This document shows positions 31,701-37,971 of a stretch of DNA of 38,023 nt, one piece after another; position 1 is the stretch's first letter, and each line of letters starts with the position of its first letter. Below the pieces are notes generated by a model that ran no database searches, was not told where the DNA came from, and was given only the letters and a program-made list of their open reading frames with translations. This DNA comes from Bacillota bacterium. Lineage in GTDB: Bacteria; Bacillota; Clostridia; Peptostreptococcales; Anaerovoracaceae. A program made the translations under genes and the position numbers. Location: assembly GCA_016293805.1 (NCBI GenBank), contig JAEDDI010000016.1, forward strand, positions 1 through 38,023, written 5' to 3'.

Positions 31701-32011
31701 TCGTGATTTCTGTAAATCGAAAGTCTGTCTTTGTTTTTTTCGAGAATGTCTGCAAGAAGCATGTGTCTTCCGTATTTATCAATCAGCGTTCTTCTGTCCC
31801 TTCCGCATTCATCCAGCACCCTGTCAAACAGTCTTGAAAACCCGAGAATTTCAATGTCAATGAATCCCTTTACACCCAGAAACGAAAACGCGTCCTTCTC
31901 AATCTCAAGTGTTGCCTGATCGGGGACCAGAACCACTGATCTGCCGGACATTTTTTCAAACATGAATCTGCTTCTGTCTTCACTTTCTCTTCCGTAATAT
32001 ATCTTAACCAT
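28718..32011 (-). CDS. addB: ATP-dependent helicase/nuclease subunit B
   Basis: Partner of AddA in the double-strand-break resection nuclease of Bacillota (RecBCD counterpart). 1097 residues: an inactive UvrD-like helicase region (about 1-740) and a C-terminal PD-(D/E)XK nuclease with IIDYKTG. The four iron-sulphur cysteines are in place: YGRCPFDFF and CTYCRCRGICRF. The N-terminal phosphate loop, GxSGSGKT in B. subtilis AddB, is degenerate here (GRESEDRSR at about 7-15), so ATP binding at that site is doubtful. It overlaps the HAD gene before it by 8 bases. addA is not adjacent on either side, contrary to the usual addBA order. Confidence 0.92.
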   Translation of the reverse strand: MVKIYYGRESEDRSRFMFEKMSGRSVVLVPDQATLEIEKDAFSFLGVKGFIDIEILGFSRLFDRVLDECGRDRRTLIDKYGRHMLLADILEKNKDRLSIYRNHDRMPGFIEMVNNFLAQIRQNNITCDDLAAICESVDRNSLLYMKLTDLVIIYGEYESALSGKYIDSENFIDTVTERMKDCSWLKERVFWVYGFDTLTEKNCDVLRQLIAVCPQVNFVVTAGRGGRDDDLFALTECLMRRISELAKEAGSDAVSEKITGYERKRSSALAHLERELYSMPYRTSQECEGITLVSAGSKYGEAESAAAYITGLVRDRGLRYSEIALICNSMEKDLPAISRVFSRYGIPLFVDAKKNIWENRIVTFVISALGTVSEGYDNRHIFSMLKTGLTEFERNEIEELENYVLRYRIRGSSWRKEFTMGQDEYSPEEFASLEDTRRRLMEILSEFEEDFKKDRKTGKRVRALYRFMTDKMDIPGKIKKEVERLTENGYTDEAAHTSQIWNILADLLLQIDELTGENECRNGDLLKLLEAGIEQAQTGIIPQTADGVSVGTCQRSRLGRIRALVVMSADEGSLPMNSSSQELLNNDELEALAEKDISIVRLDRVRDSEEALGIYRTFSAPSEYLWIGTSLVDISGGAVKPSPLISTLRGIFPGLKAEPDIFNSGNPIDMISGPESTLEHLASALRDGAEGRPVDDVFCQAAGWFRENSRHSLDIIENGLFYSAKIDRADRKKVLPLYMKGRDTLKLSPSGLEKYGRCPFDFFISYGLSPKERRVFEMAGREIGDVYHHILMEMSKELTEEGVPLTGENSRWMTVTEEEFDSMMSRIIEAESEGYSQGLLSFSNEEKYRTQRLAKIVREAGWILVSQMRRGRVKEAAFEERFGEGRKIPPVEVDTDAGRIYIEGIIDRIDVLPDESIKIIDYKTGNDTFSSAEAKAGWKLQLMIYLKAGLQYKNIERKPAGVFYFKIREAGRELTGSQEGGVSLKDYKLEGAVVNDPVAINSIAGDFTGYSDILYLRNGKDGIAGTSDDRLFEPDRFSELMRQVDEKIKELCDGIVSGEISPAPKKNGRDRTSCTYCRCRGICRFDTGFEDCRYEWI

Positions 32012-32657
32012 TGCATTCCTCTATTATTCTGAAAATATCTTCAGCCTTATCAATAATATATTCCGGTCCTTCAGGACCATAAAGAATATCATCAGGAATT
32101 GCAGTCTGCCATGAAACAGCCGCTGCAGTAATACCCGCATTATGCGCACACCCTATGTCATACATGGAATCGCCTATCATTATCGTCTCGTCCGCAGACG
32201 AACCAAGTTTCTCAAGTGCAAGGAGCGCCGGTTCCGGATTTGGCTTGTGGATATCCGTATCCTCACACGAAAGGACATAGTCAAAACAGTCTCTAAGCCC
32301 GCAGTTATCTATTGCCTGATATGCCGTTCTCTTTGTTCTTGATGTCACTATCCCAACCTTGTATCCTTCGCGCTTGAGCCTTCGCACAGTCTCTTCCATG
32401 CCGTCATAAAACTTCATACGAAGCATGTAATCCTCTCCCTGAAAGCTTCTGTATATCCTGATGCACTCATCAGGATCTCTGTCAGGGAAAAACCTTTTCA
32501 TACTGTCGCGCACAACCTCTCCAAGCGTTCCAAGAAGTTCTTCTCTTGTCTTTTCCTCTCCTGTTATGGCACGGAATGTGTCCTGCCATGACGAGATGAC
32601 AACATCCGTTGTATCTATGAGGGTTCCGTCAAAATCAAATAAAACTGTTGTAATCAT
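32004..32657 (-). CDS. HAD-family phosphatase (PGP/PpaX-like)
   Basis: 217-residue haloacid dehalogenase hydrolase. Motif I LFDFDGTLIDT (Asp8 nucleophile, Asp10), motif II VTSRTK, motif III Lys in HKPNPEP, motif IV IGDSMYDIGCA, and a helical cap (about 15-80), as in phosphoglycolate phosphatase or pyrophosphatase PpaX. Substrate cannot be fixed. Start at 32657, one base after the stop of the hydrolase gene, with no clear ribosome site, so it relies on coupling; a longer open frame toward 32810 is only antisense-like overlap with that gene. Its end overlaps addB. Confidence 0.88.
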   Translation of the reverse strand: MITTVLFDFDGTLIDTTDVVISSWQDTFRAITGEEKTREELLGTLGEVVRDSMKRFFPDRDPDECIRIYRSFQGEDYMLRMKFYDGMEETVRRLKREGYKVGIVTSRTKRTAYQAIDNCGLRDCFDYVLSCEDTDIHKPNPEPALLALEKLGSSADETIMIGDSMYDIGCAHNAGITAAAVSWQTAIPDDILYGPEGPEYIIDKAEDIFRIIEECNG

Positions 32658-32658
32658 G

Positions 32659-33588
32659 TTATCTCTGCAAATATCTGTCCATGAAGTCAAACACTTCAGT
32701 CCAGTACCTCTCAAAATTGTCAAACTGCGCCATACAGTGCGATGACCCTTCGGCCGCGTAATACGCCTTCTTCGCGCTGCACGCATCATATAGCTTTTGC
32801 ATATTGTCAAATGGAACGAATGTATCTTCGGTGCCGTGGATAAAAAGCGTAGGAGTCGATGATTCTGCTACCTGCCTGCATGCATCCGCCTCTTCAAAAC
32901 TGTATCCGGCAAAAACTCTTGTAAACATGTCGGCTGCTGAAAGCACAGGAAAATATGGAAGGTGCATCAGCGTCCTGGCCTCATATGCAAACTCGTCTCT
33001 GACGGAAGTATATGCGCTGTCGGATATTATGCACTTCACATTGGAAGGCAGTTTCTCTCCCGATGTCATCAGCACGCAGCTTGCACCCATAGACACTCCG
33101 TACAAAACAATCCGGGGGTCATCGTATTCTTTGTTCAGCCAGTCTATCCACGATAGAATATCCAGTCTGTCATCCCATCCGAAACCGATATAATCTCCCT
33201 CAGATTCACCCTGTCCTCTCAGGTCGGGAAGCAGCAGACTGTATCCTCTTGCGTAGAAACCTCCGCAAAGCATTCCTGCCACCTTGCCGTTGTCTGTATA
33301 TCCGTGAACAGCTATTACGAACACGTCCCTGCTCTGGGGAATCATCCACGAGTGGAGCTTCAGCCCGTCATGTGACACTATCTCCCTCTCCTCATATTCC
33401 ACCTCGACCGTATCAAGTTCATCCGTATTATCTTCCGTTATATCCATTCTGTTCTGTTCTGCTTCAAAAAGAATGTCCTTGCTGCTGCCTGCAGATATGA
33501 CGGTGTAGTATACTGCATATCCTGCTCCAAGAGACAGTATCATAAGCACACAAAGAACAGCTGCTGTTATCTTTACTGCTTTTCTCAT
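32659..33588 (-). CDS. Membrane-anchored alpha/beta hydrolase
   Basis: 309-residue serine hydrolase with an uncleaved N-terminal membrane helix (about 7-30), catalytic domain probably outside. Oxyanion HGYTDNG (95-101), DLRGQGES, nucleophile Ser166 in GVSMG, Asp255 in HGTEDTFVP and His284 in GSSHCM form the triad. Resembles the serine aminopeptidase S33/BAAT-like esterase group; substrate unknown. First gene of a three-gene unit with the HAD phosphatase and addB. Its ribosome site is missing and an extended -10 box (TGGTATAAT) ends 7 bases before ATG, so the message may be leaderless. Confidence 0.87.
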   Translation of the reverse strand: MRKAVKITAAVLCVLMILSLGAGYAVYYTVISAGSSKDILFEAEQNRMDITEDNTDELDTVEVEYEEREIVSHDGLKLHSWMIPQSRDVFVIAVHGYTDNGKVAGMLCGGFYARGYSLLLPDLRGQGESEGDYIGFGWDDRLDILSWIDWLNKEYDDPRIVLYGVSMGASCVLMTSGEKLPSNVKCIISDSAYTSVRDEFAYEARTLMHLPYFPVLSAADMFTRVFAGYSFEEADACRQVAESSTPTLFIHGTEDTFVPFDNMQKLYDACSAKKAYYAAEGSSHCMAQFDNFERYWTEVFDFMDRYLQR

Positions 33589-33595
33589 GGTAATT

Positions 33596-33601
33596 ATTAT
33601 A
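33596..33601 (-). promoter_or_regulatory. Extended -10 box 7 bases before the hydrolase start
   Basis: Minus strand TGG TATAAT then 7 bases and ATG. No good -35. The only AAGGA-like site lies upstream of this box, so it would not be in the transcript. Confidence 0.5.
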
Positions 33602-33612
33602 CCATCTTTTCC

Positions 33613-33642
33613 TTTACATACATATCCCCCATTAAGTATACT
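33613..33642 (+). promoter_or_regulatory. Promoter of the EamA transporter gene
   Basis: -35 TTTACA (33613-33618), 18-base spacer, -10 TATACT (33637-33642); start near 33650, so a very short leader with GGGAGG before the ATG. Confidence 0.5.
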
Positions 33643-33662
33643 TTCATGCGGGAGGTAAATAC

Positions 33663-34535
33663 ATGAATCAGAAATATGCCCTTCACGGGCTGTCTCTTCT
33701 TACATGCCTTATATGGTCCACAGCCTTTCCAGTTACAAGGATGATCGGGGATAATCTCTCATCTGAAACTGTAGCTCTGACAAGATGCATAAGTGCCCTT
33801 TTAGTCCTGATTGCAGTATGGCTCTGTCAGAAAAAAAGAAACCTGCCGTCGGGCAGGGATATCCCGTTCTTTCTTGTTACGGGAGCATGCGGATTTGCGG
33901 TTTATCTAATTTTGTTCACACTTGGAATGCGGACTGTAACATCGGCAGAATCAAGCGTTATCATCGCTCTTACTCCTGTGATTGTTGCCGCTCTTTCCAC
34001 TATTTTTCTTGGCGAAAAAATCGGGCCCCGGGGCTGGGCAGCAACTGCAGGCGCCTTTACAGGCGTAGCGGTTCTCATGCTCTGGGAAAACGGTGCAGAT
34101 ATACAGCCCGGTATGGTTTTCACCCTTGGAGCAAGCATGCTGTTTGCAGTATACAATCTGGTATGCAGAAAACTTTCATCAAAAGGATATTCATCCATTG
34201 ATACTGTAACCTTTTCAATGGCGGCAGCTGTCTTTCTGCTTTTATGGCAGCTTCCGGAAACTTTCTCGGAGTTATCTTCAGCTTCTTTGCTGCCGGTTAT
34301 TCTTGCAGTATATCTTGGTGTATTTCCCAGTGCCGCAGCATATGCACTCTGGGCAAAAGCTCTGTCAATCGCAGAAAAAACCAGTGAGGTCACCAACTAT
34401 ATGTTTGTCACCCCTCTCTTTGCCACTGTTCTTGGCACTGTTATGCTGAATGAATTTCCGGATGCAGGGACATATATCGGAGGCATCATCATTGTTTCCA
34501 TGGTGGTTCTTTTCAATCTGTCGCAGAAGAAATGA
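33663..34535 (+). CDS. EamA-family (DMT) transporter
   Basis: 290 residues, about ten transmembrane helices in two EamA repeats (about 8-137 and 148-288). Typical features are WSTAFPVTR at the start, LGEK after helix 4 (SALSTIFLGEK), and the second repeat's YALWAKAL and LGTVMLNEFP. Such proteins export amino acids, metabolites or drugs; substrate unknown. GGGAGG ribosome site 8 bases before ATG. Diverges from the alpha/beta hydrolase gene; next feature is a tRNA gene with its own promoter. Confidence 0.9.
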   Translation: MNQKYALHGLSLLTCLIWSTAFPVTRMIGDNLSSETVALTRCISALLVLIAVWLCQKKRNLPSGRDIPFFLVTGACGFAVYLILFTLGMRTVTSAESSVIIALTPVIVAALSTIFLGEKIGPRGWAATAGAFTGVAVLMLWENGADIQPGMVFTLGASMLFAVYNLVCRKLSSKGYSSIDTVTFSMAAAVFLLLWQLPETFSELSSASLLPVILAVYLGVFPSAAAYALWAKALSIAEKTSEVTNYMFVTPLFATVLGTVMLNEFPDAGTYIGGIIIVSMVVLFNLSQKK

Positions 34536-34536
34536 C

Positions 34537-34565
34537 TTGCACACCAATGATTCTTTTGATATATT
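34537..34565 (+). promoter_or_regulatory. Probable tRNA-Ser promoter
   Basis: -35 TTGCAC (34537-34542), 17-base spacer, -10 TATATT (34560-34565), 20 bases before the mature tRNA. Confidence 0.45.
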
Positions 34566-34585
34566 ATATAGGTCGACAAAGTCGT

Positions 34586-34673
34586 GGAGGATTGACCGAG
34601 TGGCTAAGGAGCTCGCCTGGAAAGCGAGTAAGGTGTAACAGCCCCGCGGGTTCGAGTCCCGTGTCCTCCGCCA
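34586..34673 (+). tRNA. tRNA-Ser (anticodon GGA)
   Basis: 88 bases including encoded CCA. Acceptor GGAGGAT pairs with GTCCTCC before discriminator G; the anticodon stem CTCGC/GCGAG encloses loop CTGGAAA, giving anticodon GGA (reads UCC and UCU); long variable arm as in class II tRNAs; T-arm GGGTTCGAGTCCC. Marks the border between the core region and the AT-rich accessory segment to its right. Confidence 0.97.
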
Positions 34674-34679
34674 TAACGA

Positions 34680-34704
34680 AGAGACCTGAACAAGGTCTCT
34701 TTTT
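34680..34704 (+). terminator. Terminator of tRNA-Ser
   Basis: 7-bp stem AGAGACC/GGTCTCT with 7-base loop followed by a T-run. Clear intrinsic terminator. Confidence 0.85.
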
Positions 34705-35031
34705 CATTGAAATTTCAAGGAAATCAAGCAATTGCAATGCTTTGCGGGTTTCCCTTTTTATATAGATTCACGTCGTACAGACGCATACAAAGGTATACAA
34801 AGGAACTTTAAAATGGGAATCGGTTGGGAGAAGCCCGTTTTTGGGTGGATTCAGAAACTGCAAATTCACATTTTTTGTTGCCCGCGGGACTCGAAAATCA
34901 GGTATTTTCTATACCAGGGGGGAAGTCTGCCCTTTTGCAGGTGATGCATAATTGTTTGCGTTTACGGGGTCAGTGCCGGAATGTATAATGAAGCTGAAGT
35001 AAGTTTGAATTTGAAAAGGCGGTGAATGGAA
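34705..35031. other. Non-coding junction after tRNA-Ser
   Basis: No credible gene. Contains a near-tandem ATACAAAGG repeat (period 10, about 34786-34805), a CCCGCGGG palindrome at 34881-34888, and, overlapping it, CGGGACTCGAA (34885-34895), an 11-base reverse complement of the tRNA-Ser T-arm (34651-34661). A promoter for the next gene closes the region. Looks like a recombination scar next to a tRNA. Confidence 0.45.
34961..34989 (+). promoter_or_regulatory. Promoter of the 66-residue membrane protein gene
   Basis: -35 TTTACG (34961-34966), 17-base spacer, -10 TATAAT (34984-34989). Confidence 0.6.
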
Positions 35032-35232
35032 ATGAAACAATCTGTTATCTCAATCGTATTGTTAGTAATAATAATTGGGGTGATAGTGTACTTCATTATG
35101 AAATCACGCAAGTATAAAACAGAGAAAGAAAAGAATGCTATAGATAAAGGTCTTGTTGCATATCTGTTTACAAACAGCTTTCTCGTTAGCTGGTTAGTGT
35201 ACAGAAAGAATAAGAATAACGACCATTTGTAA
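35032..35232 (+). CDS. Small membrane protein (66 residues)
   Basis: One strong N-terminal hydrophobic helix (about 5-23, VISIVLLVIIIGVIVYFI), a charged middle (KSRKYKTEKEKNAIDKG) and a second, weaker hydrophobic segment (about 46-58, AYLFTNSFLVSWLVY), ending in a polar tail. No family recognised. Promoter upstream supports expression. ATG at 35032 has better spacing to AAGGCGGT than the ATG at 35026, which would add two residues. It precedes the lone ATPase gene by 60 bases and could be its membrane partner or a toxin-like effector; both ideas are speculation. Confidence 0.5.
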   Translation: MKQSVISIVLLVIIIGVIVYFIMKSRKYKTEKEKNAIDKGLVAYLFTNSFLVSWLVYRKNKNNDHL

Positions 35233-35292
35233 TATGAGCTGTTGCTGTCACTTTAGAATAGAACCTGGAAGTTATATATACGGTATAAAGTC

Positions 35293-36000
35293 ATGTTCAT
35301 TAAAGATGTTTTCATAGATTGGAATAAAGTCGAACAAGGAAGTTACCTTAGAGAGATTGAAGCAATTCACAATGTTAGTAAGATTTCCTTTAATAAACAA
35401 GTTACGTTCTTTGTTGGCGAGAATGGCAGCGGAAAATCGACATTGCTGGAGGCGATGGCCATTGCAGAAGGATTTAATCCGGAGGGTGGCACAAAGAACT
35501 ATTCTTTCTCAACCTATGACTCACACTCTAAGCTGTGTGATGCAATTCGCCTGTCCAGACAAATACGAGCGAAATGGGGTTATTTTCTTAGAGCTGAAAG
35601 CTTTTATAATGTAGCAACTACAGAGGATGAATATTCGAAAGGCCCTGGCGGCGTTCCTATGCACTATCATGAGCAGTCTCACGGTGAGAGCTTCCTCGCA
35701 ATGGTTCAAAATAACTTTAATGGAAACGGACTGTATTTCTTAGACGAGCCTGAAGCTGCACTATCACCACAGAGACAGCTTACATTGTTGTTTGAAATTG
35801 ACCGTTGCAGAAAACAAGGCGCACAGTTTTTTATTGTAACTCATTCGCCTATCATACTTGGTCTTCCGGATTCTGAGATACTAACCTTTGATAAAGGTGT
35901 GATACATCCGTGCCAGTATGAGGATACCGACAGTTACCAAATCACATCGATGTTCTTGAATAATCGCGAGCAAATTCTAAATCATCTGCTAGATGAATAA
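35293..36000 (+). CDS. Lone ABC/SMC-like AAA ATPase (COG3910 type)
   Basis: 235-residue single-domain ATPase of the ABC/Rad50 kind. Walker A GENGSGKST (42-50), signature-like SHGESF (about 129-134), Walker B YFLDEPEAALSP (about 148-159) and H-loop THSP are all present, so it should bind and hydrolyse ATP as a dimer. There is no coiled coil, membrane part or fused effector. Such stand-alone proteins occur often in variable and defence regions, but their role is not known. No clear ribosome site; a TATAAA sits 3 bases before the ATG. Base composition is AT-rich compared with the left part of the window. A UUCG-loop terminator follows. Confidence 0.85.
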   Translation: MFIKDVFIDWNKVEQGSYLREIEAIHNVSKISFNKQVTFFVGENGSGKSTLLEAMAIAEGFNPEGGTKNYSFSTYDSHSKLCDAIRLSRQIRAKWGYFLRAESFYNVATTEDEYSKGPGGVPMHYHEQSHGESFLAMVQNNFNGNGLYFLDEPEAALSPQRQLTLLFEIDRCRKQGAQFFIVTHSPIILGLPDSEILTFDKGVIHPCQYEDTDSYQITSMFLNNREQILNHLLDE

Positions 36001-36042
36001 AGCGAAAATTATCGTTTAATCTATCAACTACATATGAACCCC

Positions 36043-36066
36043 AAGGCAGCTTCGGCTGTCTTTTTT
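36043..36066 (+). terminator. UUCG tetraloop terminator after the lone ATPase
   Basis: 8-bp stem (one G-U pair) with TTCG loop and six T (36061-36066). Confidence 0.85.
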
Positions 36067-36385
36067 CATATCCGAATTCGCACATTTGCTGCATTCATTC
36101 CCACATATTAAACTGAAGCAGACAATACAGAAAAGAATAGGAATATGGGATCACGCAATGAAGGCGGCCTGGAGAGAACCTCGAGGGGGCTAGTAACCCG
36201 TGAAGCAGTTTGCCGGCTGCTGCCTGATGTATTCCTGATTCCCGGGGCGTTGAAGACAAAATGGGATTCCTGGCATAGAAATGCGCTTTTTGTACTTTTT
36301 CTGCAAAAAAAGCGTTTCTATGTTGAATAATTTATTGTGCGATGGTAATCTAATACTATACACATAATTGAAGGAGGATAAGATT
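36067..36385. other. Gene-poor spacer before the AbiL/RloA-like gene
   Basis: Holds a 61-codon open frame (36145-36330) without a ribosome site and with no recognisable product, a more G/C-rich core at about 36150-36250, and a large imperfect inverted repeat. Probably degenerate mobile-element or insertion debris. The ribosome site of the next gene closes it. Confidence 0.4.
36274..36322. repeat. Imperfect inverted repeat / long hairpin
   Basis: Outer 8-bp arms CATAGAAA/TTTCTATG (36274-36281, 36315-36322), a 2-base bulge, then an inner CGCTTTTT/AAAAAGCG 8-bp arm (36284-36291, 36307-36314). The tip is A/T-rich. Could act as terminator or be the end of a small mobile element. Confidence 0.55.
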
Positions 36386-37645
36386 ATGTTAATACAGTTT
36401 TCAGTAAGTAATTATATGTCCCTGAAAGATGAAACAACACTTAGTTTAGTTGCAGGTCAGGGAAAAGAATTAAAGGATAACTTAAGGCAGTATAAAGATG
36501 GTAATCTACTTCCTACAATTGCAATTTTTGGAGCAAATGCGGCTGGTAAGAGTAACATTTTTAAGGCTATGACAGCAGCAATTAATATCATCAGAAGTTC
36601 TAACGAAAGACAGATTGATCGCCCAATTCCGTTCATAGTTCCATATGCGTTTGATTCAGAATGTAGGATAAATCCATCAACCTTTGATTTTATATTCATT
36701 GTCAATGGTGAAAAATATCAATATGGATTCTCTGCAGATCAATATAGGATCTATGATGAGTATTTGTATTTATATAAGACAAAGATACCATCACTTATAT
36801 TCGAGCGTACCAATACCCGTGAGTATAACTTTACTTCAGCTAATGAAAGTAAATTAAAAAAATACATTGAAAAAACATCCGATAATAAACTGTTTTTATC
36901 TACAGCAACAAACTGGAATAGTGACTTGACTAGAAATGCATATATTTGGTTTGCAAATTGTGTTGATACCTACAATGATTCAAATTTCAAATTAAATCCA
37001 GGTACGCTGGAAGTCTTCGATAATGGCGGAGAGGCACTAGAAGATTTTGTTACTTCGTTGTTAAAAACTGCAGATATTAACATTAGTGGTTATAATATAG
37101 AGTCAGAAATCGTTGATGCACCGAATATTCTGATTGGCGATTTACCTTCAGGTGTTCAAATAAATGCTCCTCAGAAGATGAAACATTTTATGTTAAGCAC
37201 TAATCATATAATTAATAATGGTCAGGAAATTGCTGAGTTTACATTGCCTTTGGAAGCAGAATCAGAAGGAACTCAAAGAATATTTGCTTTTGGACCAATT
37301 ATCAAGGATGCCCTTGAGCGTGGTAGAACACTTGTTGTTGATGAAATAGATAATAGCTTGCATCCTCTTTTCTTGGAGTATTTAATCAGTCTTTTTAACA
37401 ACAAAGAATCAAATCCGAATAACGCGCAGTTAATATTCAACACTCATTCGGTTGAGGTACTGTCTCTGGACTTATTCAGACGAGATCAAATATATTTTGT
37501 TGAAAAGAATAACGATGACGGAGTAACAGAACTGTATGCATTAGATGAGTTTTCTCCAAGAAAAACCGAGAATATAAGAAAAGGATATTTACAAGGGAGA
37601 TATGGCGCTGTTCCTAATATTGGTTGGGAGGATCTCAAATGGTAA
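36386..37645 (+). CDS. AbiLi/RloA-type AAA ATPase (COG1106)
   Basis: 419-residue ATPase of the AAA_15/AAA_21 group, the first component of AbiL/RloAB-type phage-defence pairs. N-terminal FSVSNYMSLKDETTLS, Walker A GANAAGKSN (49-57), a long middle region that includes helices and strands, LEAESEGTQR signature-like motif, Walker B LVVDEIDNSLHP and H-loop NTHS. ATG at 36386 follows AAGGAGG by 8 bases. It overlaps the rloB-type gene by 7 bases, as expected for a toxin-like pair. In the model for such systems, the ATPase senses infection and releases or activates RloB; here this is inference from family. Codon use is AT-rich, unlike the core genes. Confidence 0.85.
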   Translation: MLIQFSVSNYMSLKDETTLSLVAGQGKELKDNLRQYKDGNLLPTIAIFGANAAGKSNIFKAMTAAINIIRSSNERQIDRPIPFIVPYAFDSECRINPSTFDFIFIVNGEKYQYGFSADQYRIYDEYLYLYKTKIPSLIFERTNTREYNFTSANESKLKKYIEKTSDNKLFLSTATNWNSDLTRNAYIWFANCVDTYNDSNFKLNPGTLEVFDNGGEALEDFVTSLLKTADINISGYNIESEIVDAPNILIGDLPSGVQINAPQKMKHFMLSTNHIINNGQEIAEFTLPLEAESEGTQRIFAFGPIIKDALERGRTLVVDEIDNSLHPLFLEYLISLFNNKESNPNNAQLIFNTHSVEVLSLDLFRRDQIYFVEKNNDDGVTELYALDEFSPRKTENIRKGYLQGRYGAVPNIGWEDLKW

Positions 37646-37971
37646 AATCCAAGGAAAAGCAAAGAGGAAAAGTTAGAAAACAACGAGCAAAGTTTGTTGT
37701 TATTGGTGCCGAAGGAAAAAACAAAACCGAGAGAAACTATTTCCATGACTTTTTCAAGACAAACAAGGAGTATAAAGTAAAGTTCTCTTCTTCAGGAGAT
37801 ACTGATCCTGAAGGAATCGTGAATGATACAATAAAGTACATAGAAAAAGAGGAAATCAATCTTAATGATGGAGATGTAGCATTCTGTTTTGTTGATACTG
37901 ATACAGATATCACTAAGCAGCCTCAAATTGACAATGCATTAAAGCTTGCAAGCGATAACGGGATTGAATGA
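37639..37971 (+). pseudogene. RloB/AbiLii-like effector, apparently truncated
   Basis: 110 residues against roughly 200 for RloB-family proteins. The kept half shows the Toprim-like start (FVVIGAEGKNKTERNYF, with Glu) and the acidic VDTDTDI strand, followed by DNALKLASDNGIE, then TGA. The family's next conserved block (SNPCFExWxLLH) should come directly after this point and is not found in any frame of the 52 bases left, so the C-terminal half was lost or replaced, or a frame change occurred. GGGAGG ribosome site. Whether the remaining part is functional is unknown; the window ends 52 bases later. Confidence 0.7.

Noticed and set aside
32658..32810. Longer start for the HAD phosphatase
   Set aside because: The extension overlaps the end of the hydrolase gene in another frame; the conserved HAD motif I begins a few residues after the ATG at 32657.
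34532..34944. Open frames across tRNA-Ser and the junction after it
   Set aside because: They run through a tRNA and a terminator and lack ribosome sites.
36145..36330. 61-codon frame as a real gene
   Set aside because: No ribosome site, no family resemblance, and its end is made of the inverted repeat; kept only as a spacer note.
37624..37638. TTG start for the rloB-like gene
   Set aside because: It would place the GGGAGG ribosome site inside the coding region; the ATG at 37639 has correct spacing.
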